Assembly (NCBI GenBank): GCA_026993275.1 | Contig: JALWUB010000325.1 | Span: 1 to 15,669 of the forward strand | Direction of reading: 5' to 3' | Length of the DNA: 15,669 nucleotides | Origin: Robiginitomaculum sp. | GTDB lineage: Bacteria; Pseudomonadota; Alphaproteobacteria; Caulobacterales; Maricaulaceae | Shown here: positions 6,785-13,441 of the stretch, piece after piece | Numbering within the stretch: the first letter of the stretch is position 1 | Layout: each line of letters opens with the position of its first letter | Translations under genes and position numbers: made by a program | Notes under the pieces: model-generated | Database searches by the model: none | Told to the model about the DNA's origin: nothing | The model's input: the letters and a program-made list of their open reading frames with translations, nothing else

Positions 6785-7669
6785 ATGACCCTGAAGGGAA
6801 AGACGGTCTTCATCACCGGGGCCAGCCGCGGCATCGGCCTGGCAATCGCCAGGCGCTGCGCCCGTGATGGTGCCAACATCGTCATTGCCGCCAAGTCGGC
6901 TGAGCCGCACCCGCGCCTGCCGGGCACCATATACACGGCCGCCGAGGAGGTGCGCGCGGCGGGCGGCAATGCCCTGCCGCTGGTGTGCGACATCCGCTTC
7001 GAGGACCAGGTGGAGGCGGCGGTGGCGCAGGCTGTGGCGCAATTTGGCGGCATTGACATTCTCGTCAACAATGCCTCGGCGATTTTCCCGCGCGGCGTGC
7101 TGGACACGCCGATGAAGCGCTATGACCTGATGCAGCAGGTCAACACCCGCGGCACATACATGGTGACGCAAAAATGCCTGCCGCACCTTTTGAAGGCGCA
7201 AAATCCGCATGTGCTGATGCTGTCGCCGCCGCTGGACATGGCGCAAAAATGGTTTGCGCCGCACACCGCCTATTCCATCGCCAAGTTTGGCATGAGCCTG
7301 TGTGTGCTGGGCATGAGCGGCGAGTTCGCCAGGGACGGCGTGGCGTTCAACGCCCTATGGCCGCGCACCGCCATCGCCACCGCCGCCATTGCCAATGTGC
7401 TGGCCGGGGAAGAGGGCATGAAAATGTGCCGCAAGCCGGAGATTCTCGCCGATGCGGCCTATCTGGTCTTCACCCGCCCCGCACGCGAATTCACCGGCCA
7501 TTTCCTGATTGACGACACATTCCTGTTCGAAAACGGTGTTACCGATTTCGAGCCTTACAAGATGGACCCGGACCAGCCCTTGCTGCCGGACTTTTTCGTG
7601 CCCGCCGAGGGCTATCCGGCGCCGCCGGGCGTTGCCGTGCTTGATCTGCCCGCTCAGCCGGCGCCATGA
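6785..7669 (+). CDS. Short-chain dehydrogenase, HSDL2-like
   Basis: NAD(P)-dependent oxidoreductase of the short-chain dehydrogenase family, 294 residues. The cofactor site TGASRGIG is at 11-18, with NNAS further on. The catalytic set is Ser147 (MLSPPL), Tyr163 and Lys167 (YSIAK), plus the supporting Asn in QVNTRG. The segments LSPPL and NALWPRTAIATAA resemble animal HSDL2, a peroxisomal protein linked to fatty-acid metabolism. This version lacks HSDL2's sterol-carrier domain, but has an extra C-terminal tail of about 35 residues rich in proline. The physiological substrate is not predictable. The start at 6785 has AAAGGA six to eight bases upstream; an in-frame ATG at 6731 would overlap lepB and is less likely. 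The gene ends in an ATGA overlap with the HDAC-family gene, implying coupled translation. Confidence 0.9.
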   Translation: MTLKGKTVFITGASRGIGLAIARRCARDGANIVIAAKSAEPHPRLPGTIYTAAEEVRAAGGNALPLVCDIRFEDQVEAAVAQAVAQFGGIDILVNNASAIFPRGVLDTPMKRYDLMQQVNTRGTYMVTQKCLPHLLKAQNPHVLMLSPPLDMAQKWFAPHTAYSIAKFGMSLCVLGMSGEFARDGVAFNALWPRTAIATAAIANVLAGEEGMKMCRKPEILADAAYLVFTRPAREFTGHFLIDDTFLFENGVTDFEPYKMDPDQPLLPDFFVPAEGYPAPPGVAVLDLPAQPAP

Positions 7670-8598
7670 AAACCGTGCTCTACAGCCATCCGGCCTGCGC
7701 GGCCCATGCCGTGCCCCCGGGCAATCCGGAAACCCCGCAGCGGCTGGATGCGGTGCTGGCGGCGCTGGCGGACCCGGCCATGCCCGCCCTGGAGCGGCGC
7801 CAGGCGCCGCGCGCTGCCCTCGATGACATCATGCGGGCGCACGGCCAGCGCCATATCGGCCTGATCTGCGAAAACGCGCCCGCTGAAGGCGGGTTTGTTG
7901 TCCTGGATGCGGATACGGCGCTTTCGCCGGGCACGCCGGAGGCTGCCCTGCGCGCCGCGGGGGCCGCCTGCCAGGGCATTGATGACGTGATTGCCGGCAC
8001 GGCGGAGGCCGTGTTTTGCGCCACCCGGCCGCCGGGACACCATGCCCGCCCGGCCCGGGCCATGGGGTTCTGCTATTTTTCCACCATTGCCATTGCCGCC
8101 CTGCGCGCCCTGCAGGCGCACGGGCTGGAGCGGGTGGCGGTGGTGGATTTGGACGTTCACCACGGCAATGGCACCCAGGAGATTTTGTGGGACGTGCCGG
8201 GCGCCCTGTTCATCTCCTTGCACCAAAAGGACAATTATCCCGGCACCGGGCTGGCGGGCGAGACTGGCGGCAAGGGAAAAGTCCTGAACCTGCCCATGGC
8301 GGGCGGCACCAGCGCGCAAGACTGGATGCAGGCCTTCGAGGACAAGGCCCTGCCCGCCCTGGCCGCGCATGAACCGCAACTGATTCTGGTGTCTGCGGGC
8401 TTTGATTCCCATGCCGATGATCCGCTGGGCGGCTTCGCCCTGCGCAGTGCGCATTACCACGCCCTTGGACAGCAGCTGGCCGCCATGGCGCAGCAATATG
8501 CCGATTCCCGGCTTGTTTGTGTGCTGGAGGGCGGCTACGACTTGGCAGCGCTCGGCCGCAGCACCCGCGCTTTCGTGCAGGCGCTGGCCACAGCATGA
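7666..8598 (+). CDS. HDAC-family zinc amidohydrolase
   Basis: Member of the histone deacetylase/AcuC/acetylpolyamine amidohydrolase superfamily, 310 residues, cytosolic. Seen motifs are RPPGHHA with the catalytic pair His125/His126; DLDVHHGNGTQ with zinc ligands Asp163 and His165; SAGFDSHADDP with the third ligand Asp247; and LEGGYDL with transition-state Tyr291. The catalytic set is complete. Bacterial members remove acetyl groups from polyamines, acetyl-CoA synthetase or other lysines, and the sequence does not show which. The usual FNN after the GFC motif is FST here (GFCYFSTIAIAA), a mild departure. It overlaps the SDR stop by four bases and is followed after 41 bases by the histidine phosphatase. 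I recall similar genes next to xseB-ispA-dxs in other alphaproteobacteria. Confidence 0.93.
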   Translation: MKTVLYSHPACAAHAVPPGNPETPQRLDAVLAALADPAMPALERRQAPRAALDDIMRAHGQRHIGLICENAPAEGGFVVLDADTALSPGTPEAALRAAGAACQGIDDVIAGTAEAVFCATRPPGHHARPARAMGFCYFSTIAIAALRALQAHGLERVAVVDLDVHHGNGTQEILWDVPGALFISLHQKDNYPGTGLAGETGGKGKVLNLPMAGGTSAQDWMQAFEDKALPALAAHEPQLILVSAGFDSHADDPLGGFALRSAHYHALGQQLAAMAQQYADSRLVCVLEGGYDLAALGRSTRAFVQALATA

Positions 8599-8639
8599 GG
8601 GGCTTGCGCGCGCGGCGCGGACCATTTCAAGGGACAGGC

Positions 8640-9293
8640 ATGACACAGAGTTCCGACGCCAAAGCGCCTGCGCCGCCTGCGCCCGGACAGCGTTGCGGCT
8701 CGATCGTGCTCGCCCGCCATGGCCGCCCCGATATCGACAAGTCGCGCTATCTTGACGCACAAGGTTATTTTCGCTGGTGGCAACGCTATGACGCCAGCGG
8801 CCTCGACGCACAGGAGCCGCCGCCCGCCGCGCTGGTGGCCGAGGCCGAGCGGGCGCAGCACATTTTCGCCAGCCCCCTGCGGCGCTCTTACGAAACCGCC
8901 GAGGCGGTCGCCAACGGCAAGCCTGTCATCCGCGACCCGGTGTTCACCGAGGCGGCGCTGCCGCCGCCGCCCTTTCCCTCCTTCATCCGCATGCGCCCGC
9001 CCTTGTGGGACGTGTTTTCGCGCTCTCTGTGGTGGCTGGGCTATAGCGGCGGTTTTGAAAGCCGTGCCGAGGCCGAGACCCGTGCATTCGAGGCGGTGGC
9101 GCGCATTGACCCGCTGGCCCGCAATGGCGACAATGTTCTGGTCTGCGCCCATGGCTGGTTCAACCGCATGATGCGCCCGGCCTTGGTGGCCAATGGCTGG
9201 AATTGCGTATATGACGGGCGTGACGATTACTGGTCTTTCCGGCGCTACCAGCGCGCCACGGAACAGGCCTTGTCAACTCCGGAGCGATCATGA
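8640..9293 (+). CDS. Histidine phosphatase family protein
   Basis: Phosphoglycerate-mutase-like (histidine phosphatase) protein, 217 residues. The phospho-acceptor histidine is His27 in LARHGRP; Arg81 in SPLRRSYETA and His171 in CAHGWFNRMM complete the phosphate pocket. A proline-rich low-complexity N-terminus (about 8-16) precedes the fold, and a proline-aromatic loop (LPPPPFPSF) follows the presumed acid Glu. The aromatic-rich FSRSLWWLGY segment could lie near the substrate pocket or form a membrane-facing patch; no true membrane segment is apparent. The substrate is unknown, as is usual in this family; placement before isoprenoid genes allows a phosphorylated isoprenoid or sugar, but this is a guess. 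The start has AAGGGA at 8629-8634. The stop overlaps the xseB start (ATGA), so it is very likely in the same operon. Confidence 0.9.
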   Translation: MTQSSDAKAPAPPAPGQRCGSIVLARHGRPDIDKSRYLDAQGYFRWWQRYDASGLDAQEPPPAALVAEAERAQHIFASPLRRSYETAEAVANGKPVIRDPVFTEAALPPPPFPSFIRMRPPLWDVFSRSLWWLGYSGGFESRAEAETRAFEAVARIDPLARNGDNVLVCAHGWFNRMMRPALVANGWNCVYDGRDDYWSFRRYQRATEQALSTPERS

Positions 9294-9532
9294 GCGCTGA
9301 CAGCAAGATTGACAGTCTGAGTTTTGAAGACGCCCTGGGCGAACTGGAGCAGATCGTGCAAAAGCTGGAAAGCGGCACGGTCGCCCTGGAAGAGTCCATC
9401 GCCATGTATGAGCGCGGCGCCGCCCTGAAGGCGCATTGCGAGAACAAGCTCAAGTCGGCGCGCCTGAAGGTGGAAAAGATTATCCTCGATGCCGACGGCA
9501 CGGCCTCTGCCGTGCCGATGGAAGAGCAGTAA
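9290..9532 (+). CDS. xseB: Exodeoxyribonuclease VII small subunit
   Basis: Small subunit of exonuclease VII, 80 residues, the normal size. Several copies coat the large XseA subunit, and the enzyme degrades single-stranded DNA to short acid-soluble oligonucleotides in repair. The protein is two helices with the family signature FEDALGELEQIVQKLESG, then LEESIAMYERG and the ending KLKSARLKVEKI. It starts on an ATGA overlap with GGAG at 9281-9284. xseA is not in the window. Position directly before ispA and dxs is the classic bacterial xseB-ispA-dxs order, known also from E. coli. The stop is four bases before the ispA start. Confidence 0.96.
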   Translation: MSADSKIDSLSFEDALGELEQIVQKLESGTVALEESIAMYERGAALKAHCENKLKSARLKVEKIILDADGTASAVPMEEQ

Positions 9533-9536
9533 CGCC

Positions 9537-10433
9537 ATGGAGGCCCACGAAACCTTTTCCGAGCGCCTGGAAAATGTTGCCGACAAGGTCACGGTGGCGC
9601 TGGATGCGCTGATTCCGCCGGTCGCCGGGCCGGAGGGCCAGCTGCTTTCAGCCATGCGCTATATGGCGCTGGGCAATGGCAAGCGCATCCGCCCGTTTTT
9701 CGTGCTCGAATGCGGCCGCCTGTTCGACATCAACGAGCGCTCGCTGCTGCGCGTTGCCTCGGCGGTGGAGTGCATGCACGCCTATTCGCTGATCCATGAT
9801 GACCTGCCGTGCATGGATGATGATGACATGCGCCGCGGCCGCGCCAGCGTGCACAAGGCCTATTCGGAGCCCCTGGCCGTGCTCGCCGGCGATGCGCTGC
9901 AGGCCCTGGCCTTCGAGATTCTCAGCGACGAGGACACCCATGCCGGGCCCAAGGTGCGCGCCGAACTGGTGCACCGCCTGGCCCGGGCCGCGGGCGCGCA
10001 GGGCATGGCCGGCGGACAGGCGATCGACATTTCGGTGACCGACAACGAGCTGGAAGTGCCGCTGATAGCGCGCATGCAGCGCATGAAAACCGGCGCCTTG
10101 TTTCAGTTTTCCGCCGAGGCCGGCGCCATCATGGCCCAGGCTGGCAGCGACGCTTTCGCGGCGCTCAGCGGCTTCGCCCATGATCTCGGCCTCGCCTATC
10201 AGATCGCCGATGACCTGCTTGACGCCGAGGGCAGCGAAAGCGGCACCGGCAAGAGGGTCGGCAAGGATGCGGACATGGGCAAGGCCAGTTTCGTGCTGGC
10301 GCTGGGGCCGGAACAGGCGCGCAAGCGCGCCCGCATGCTGGCCGAACAGTCCAAGCGGCATCTGGAGTTTTTTGGCAGCAATGCCGCAATTTTGCGCCAG
10401 TCTGTCGATTTTGTTATAGAGCGGACCCGTTAG
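9537..10433 (+). CDS. ispA: Farnesyl diphosphate synthase
   Basis: Trans-polyprenyl diphosphate synthase, 298 residues. It condenses IPP with DMAPP and GPP to give C15 farnesyl diphosphate, precursor of undecaprenyl phosphate, ubiquinone side chains and, where made, hopanoids or carotenoids. The first Asp-rich motif is DDLPCMD from Asp88 with the two-residue insertion of bacterial FPP synthases, and the preceding [11 protein letters not shown] region is close to E. coli IspA. The second motif is DDLLD at 225-229. GNGKRIRP near residue 45 binds diphosphate. These chain-length features favour C15, though a C20 product cannot be excluded by eye. The start at 9537 follows the xseB stop by four bases with GGAAGAG just inside xseB; an upstream in-frame ATG would overlap xseB and lacks family similarity. 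Confidence 0.95.
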   Translation: MEAHETFSERLENVADKVTVALDALIPPVAGPEGQLLSAMRYMALGNGKRIRPFFVLECGRLFDINERSLLRVASAVECMHAYSLIHDDLPCMDDDDMRRGRASVHKAYSEPLAVLAGDALQALAFEILSDEDTHAGPKVRAELVHRLARAAGAQGMAGGQAIDISVTDNELEVPLIARMQRMKTGALFQFSAEAGAIMAQAGSDAFAALSGFAHDLGLAYQIADDLLDAEGSESGTGKRVGKDADMGKASFVLALGPEQARKRARMLAEQSKRHLEFFGSNAAILRQSVDFVIERTR

Positions 10434-10445
10434 CAGGGCAGGGAC

Positions 10446-12368
10446 ATGGACAAGCCATCTTCCATACTGGACCGGGTGAACAGCCCCGCCGACATGCGCG
10501 ATTTCAACATTGGCGAACTGCGCGAGCTTGCCGATGCGGTGCGCGCCGAGATGATCGACGCGGTCTCGGTCACGGGCGGCCATCTGGGCGCCGGGCTCGG
10601 CGTGGTCGAGCTCACCGTGGCCCTGCACCATGTGTTCGAGACACCCAAGGACCGGCTGATCTGGGATGTCGGCCACCAGTGCTATCCGCACAAGATCCTG
10701 ACCGGGCGGCGCGACCGCATCCGCACTTTGCGCCAGGGCGGCGGGCTTTCGGGCTTCACCAAGCGCGCCGAGAGCGAATACGACCCCTTTGGCGCCGCCC
10801 ATGCCTCGACCTCCATTTCCGCCGGGCTCGGCATGGCGGTGGCGCGGGACCTGAGCGACGGCAGCAACCATGTGGTCTGTGTCATCGGCGATGGCGCCAT
10901 GAGCGCCGGTATGGCCTATGAGGCGATGAACAATGCCGGCGCCATGGACAAGCGCCTGATCGTGATTCTGAACGACAATGACATGTCGATCGCGCCCCCC
11001 GTCGGCGCCCTGAGCGCGCACCTGGCGCGCCTCGTTTCGGGCACCGCCTACACCTCCATGCGCAAGCTTGCCAAGGACGTGGCCAGCCGCCTGCCCAAGC
11101 CCTTGCAGGAAGCGGCGCGCAAGACCGAGGAATATGCCCGCGGCATGGCCGCCGGGGGCACCCTCTTCGAGGAGCTGGGCTTTTATTATGTCGGCCCGAT
11201 TGATGGCCACAATCTCGACCATCTGGTGCCGGTCCTGCAGAATGTGCGGGATCTGAAGGACGGCCCGGTGCTGATTCATGCGGTGACGCAAAAGGGCAAG
11301 GGCTATGCCCCGGCCGAAAGCGCCGCCGACAAGTATCACGGCGTGTCGCGCTTCAATGTCATCACCGGCGAGCAGCACAAGGCCAAGGCCGGGCCGCCCA
11401 GCTACACCAGGGTGTTTGCGCAAAGCCTGGTGCGCGAAGCGCAGAAGGATGACAGGATCGTTGCCATCACCGCCGCCATGCCCGGCGGCACCGGGCTGGA
11501 CATTTTTGGCCGGGCTTTCCCGGACCGCATGTTCGATGTGGGCATTGCCGAACAGCACGCGGTGACCTTTGCCGCCGGGCTTGCCGCCGAAGGCATGAAG
11601 CCCTTTGCCGCCATCTATTCCACCTTCTTGCAGCGCGGCTATGACCAGGTGGTCCATGATGTCGCCATTCAGAGCCTGCCGGTGCGCTTTGCCCTCGACC
11701 GTGCCGGGCTGGTGGGCGCCGACGGGCCGACCCATGCGGGGGCGTTTGACATCGGCTATCTGGGCGCCTTGCCGGGCATGGTGCTGATGGCTGCGTCCGA
11801 CGAGGCGGAACTGGCGCGCATGGTCGCCACCGCCGTCATGATCGACGACCGCCCCAGCGCCTTTCGCTATCCGCGCGGGGCAGGCACCGGCGTGGCCATT
11901 CCCGACAACCCGCAGCCGCTCGAAATCGGCAAGGGCCGCATGGTGCGCGAAGGCAGCACCATTGCGCTTTTGTCGCTGGGCGGCCGCCTTGGCGAAGCGC
12001 AAAAGGCGGCAGACATGCTCGACGCCCGGGGCTTTTCCACCTCCATTGCCGATGCGCGCTTTGCCAAGCCGCTGGACGAGGACCTGATCTTGCGGCTGGC
12101 GCGCGAACATGAAGTGCTGATCACCATCGAGGAAGGCGCCCGCGGCGGCTTTGGCGCCTTCGTGCTGGAATTGCTGGCCCGCAAGGGCGTGCTGGATACG
12201 GGGCTGAAGATCCGCACCCTGACCCTGCCTGACCGCTTCATCGACCAGGACACGCCGGAGCGCATGTATGCCGCCGCCGGCCTCGATGCCACAGCCATCG
12301 CCAATGCCGCCCTTGCCGCCCTTGGCCGCCCGGCGCACAGCGTGCTGGAAACGCCCAAACTGGCTTGA
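10446..12368 (+). CDS. dxs: 1-deoxy-D-xylulose-5-phosphate synthase
   Basis: First enzyme of the MEP isoprenoid pathway, also feeding thiamine and pyridoxal synthesis. It condenses pyruvate and glyceraldehyde 3-phosphate using thiamine diphosphate and Mg. The protein is 640 residues, full length. The N-terminal domain has [21 protein letters not shown] and the cofactor site: [10 protein letters not shown] with Asp149 and, 29 residues later, Asn178 in LNDND, the Mg ligands. The central transketolase-like pyrimidine domain holds GIAEQHAV with the catalytic Glu369 and [13 protein letters not shown]. The C-terminal transketolase domain is complete. The start follows ispA by 12 bases with AGGG upstream. 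It closes the lepB-to-dxs run; no terminator hairpin with a T-tract directly follows its stop, but a repeat with strong hairpins begins 91 bases later. Confidence 0.98.
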   Translation: MDKPSSILDRVNSPADMRDFNIGELRELADAVRAEMIDAVSVTGGHLGAGLGVVELTVALHHVFETPKDRLIWDVGHQCYPHKILTGRRDRIRTLRQGGGLSGFTKRAESEYDPFGAAHASTSISAGLGMAVARDLSDGSNHVVCVIGDGAMSAGMAYEAMNNAGAMDKRLIVILNDNDMSIAPPVGALSAHLARLVSGTAYTSMRKLAKDVASRLPKPLQEAARKTEEYARGMAAGGTLFEELGFYYVGPIDGHNLDHLVPVLQNVRDLKDGPVLIHAVTQKGKGYAPAESAADKYHGVSRFNVITGEQHKAKAGPPSYTRVFAQSLVREAQKDDRIVAITAAMPGGTGLDIFGRAFPDRMFDVGIAEQHAVTFAAGLAAEGMKPFAAIYSTFLQRGYDQVVHDVAIQSLPVRFALDRAGLVGADGPTHAGAFDIGYLGALPGMVLMAASDEAELARMVATAVMIDDRPSAFRYPRGAGTGVAIPDNPQPLEIGKGRMVREGSTIALLSLGGRLGEAQKAADMLDARGFSTSIADARFAKPLDEDLILRLAREHEVLITIEEGARGGFGAFVLELLARKGVLDTGLKIRTLTLPDRFIDQDTPERMYAAAGLDATAIANAALAALGRPAHSVLETPKLA

Positions 12369-12514
12369 GCCGGCAGCCGTGCAGACGGGCTGGATTGTCA
12401 GCATGCAGGCTCAGAATTTGCCACTGATATAGGCTGCGGACAAAGCCGGACACGCTGCTTAGAGCGCTTCATGTTTTGATAGACTCAAGACCGCACTCTA
12501 TCCTGTTGCTTGTC

Positions 12515-12582
12515 GCACTTCTTGTCCGAAAACCGGTTCCCATCCCGGATCGGGGTCCGGGACAGGCTTTTTCGGGAAGTGC
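12515..12582. repeat. Right stem-loop of the repeat
   Basis: GCACTTC (12515-12521) pairs with GAAGTGC (12576-12582), and CCGAAAA (12526-12532) with TTTTCGG (12569-12575), giving a long interrupted stem. Its top contains a separate hairpin at 12543-12562. Confidence 0.65.
12543..12562. repeat. Nested TCCCGGA/TCCGGGA hairpin
   Basis: TCCCGGA (12543-12549) and TCCGGGA (12556-12562) are perfect inverted arms around TCGGGG. This CCCGGA...TCCGGG motif recurs, from memory, as an independent short palindromic repeat in alphaproteobacteria, so it may have inserted into or been captured by the larger element. Confidence 0.6.
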
Positions 12583-12623
12583 TCTAGAGCGGGCACGCAT
12601 CAAACACCGCCCTGCCGGACCTC

Positions 12624-13430
12624 TCAGCCCAGTGCCAGCAGGATGACAGCCGACAGGGCCAGGCGGTAGAGGGCGAAGGGCAGCAGGCCGATGCGTTCCA
12701 CCAGGCGCATGAAGAGCGCGATGGCGCCATAGGCGACCAGCGCCGAAAGCACCAGCACGATCAGGCCTTCGCTGAACGTGCCGCCGCTGTCCGCGCCCTT
12801 GATGGCAAGGTCAAGCCCGGCGGCCACGGCCATGGCGCCCAGAAGCGGGATTGACATCAGCATGGAAAAGCGCGCCGCCTGCACGCGCGTCACCCCCAGT
12901 GCCCGCGCCGCGGTCATGGTGATGCCGGAGCGGCTGGTGCCGGGAATGAAGGCCAGCACCTGGGCCAGGCCGATGAACAGGGCCGCCTTCCAGCCGCGGC
13001 TTTCGACCGATCCGTGCTCGCTCATGAAACGGTCCGCCGCCCACAGGGGCAGGGCAAAGATGGCGCTGGCGGCAGCGATGAGCCGGGGGTCGCGCAGCGT
13101 ATCCGCATGGCCGGACAGAAACAGCGCCGCCCCGGCCAGCAGCCCCGGCGGCGTCGCCACGGCCAGCAGCAGGAACAGCCGGGCGCCGGGGGCATCAAAC
13201 CGCCCGCGCAGGCTGTCTGCCATGCCGCGCAGTATTCCGGCCACATCCTTGCGGTAATAGGCAATCACCGCGATCAGCGAGCCGCCATGGGCCATCAGGT
13301 CGATCAGCGGACCCTGATCGGCCGCGCCCAGCACCAGCGGCGCCAGAATGAGGTGCGCCGAGGAGCTGATCGGCAGGAACTCGGTAATGCCCTGTATGAC
13401 CGCCAGAATGACAAGCTGTTCGAGCCCCAT
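12624..13430 (-). CDS. uppP: Undecaprenyl-diphosphatase UppP
   Basis: Integral membrane phosphatase (BacA/UppP) that converts undecaprenyl diphosphate to the monophosphate lipid carrier for peptidoglycan and other envelope sugars; overexpression gives bacitracin resistance in E. coli. The protein is 268 residues and mostly hydrophobic, with seven or eight likely membrane segments. The (E/Q)xxxE motif is QGITE (Gln13, Glu17), followed by FLPISSSAH with His26. The second signature PGTSRSG carries Arg167. All catalytic parts are present. It starts 11 bases after the aminopeptidase stop on the same strand, but no good Shine-Dalgarno is visible (GGCTCTAGGCGCGCCTGCC precedes the ATG). Translation may depend on ribosomes arriving from the upstream gene. 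It converges with dxs, so its placement beside isoprenoid genes is not co-transcription. Confidence 0.96.
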   Translation of the reverse strand: MGLEQLVILAVIQGITEFLPISSSAHLILAPLVLGAADQGPLIDLMAHGGSLIAVIAYYRKDVAGILRGMADSLRGRFDAPGARLFLLLAVATPPGLLAGAALFLSGHADTLRDPRLIAAASAIFALPLWAADRFMSEHGSVESRGWKAALFIGLAQVLAFIPGTSRSGITMTAARALGVTRVQAARFSMLMSIPLLGAMAVAAGLDLAIKGADSGGTFSEGLIVLVLSALVAYGAIALFMRLVERIGLLPFALYRLALSAVILLALG

Positions 13431-13441
13431 GGCAGGCGCGC

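Larger units (their letters stand above)
12460..12586. repeat. Alphaproteobacterial two-hairpin intergenic repeat with inverted ends
   Basis: The ends are imperfect inverted repeats: TAGAGCGCTTC (12460-12470) and GAAGTGCTCTA (12576-12586), 10 of 11 matching. Left hairpin: TAGAG (12460) pairs with CTCTA (12496), and inside it GTTTTGA (12473) with TCAAGAC (12485), with one wobble. Right hairpin spans 12515-12582. The core around 12529-12542 (AAAACCGGTTCCCA) resembles, from memory, a repeat dispersed in many alphaproteobacterial genomes. It has no coding capacity. It could be a miniature mobile element, a REP-like structure acting as terminator or mRNA stabiliser, or both. Copy number in this genome cannot be judged from one copy. 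Confidence 0.7.
12369..12623. other. Non-coding gap between convergent dxs and uppP
   Basis: A 255-base gap. The first 91 bases hold nothing I recognise. The rest is filled by the two-hairpin repeat at 12460-12586, then a short tail before the uppP stop. No intrinsic terminator of classic form serves either gene; the repeat's hairpins may do so. Confidence 0.6.

Noticed and set aside
9648..12404. Very long open frame (over 900 codons) on the minus strand opposite ispA and dxs
   Set aside because: The plus strand encodes two complete, highly conserved enzymes with all catalytic motifs. Long antisense frames are expected in GC-rich coding DNA, and the antisense translation is low-complexity Gly/Ala/His/Arg with no recognisable domain.
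12460..12586. Small RNA gene, riboswitch or CRISPR-like unit in the dxs/uppP gap
   Set aside because: There is no promoter, no T-tract terminator, no repeated spacer structure and no known aptamer motif. Inverted ends and hairpins fit an intergenic repeat better.
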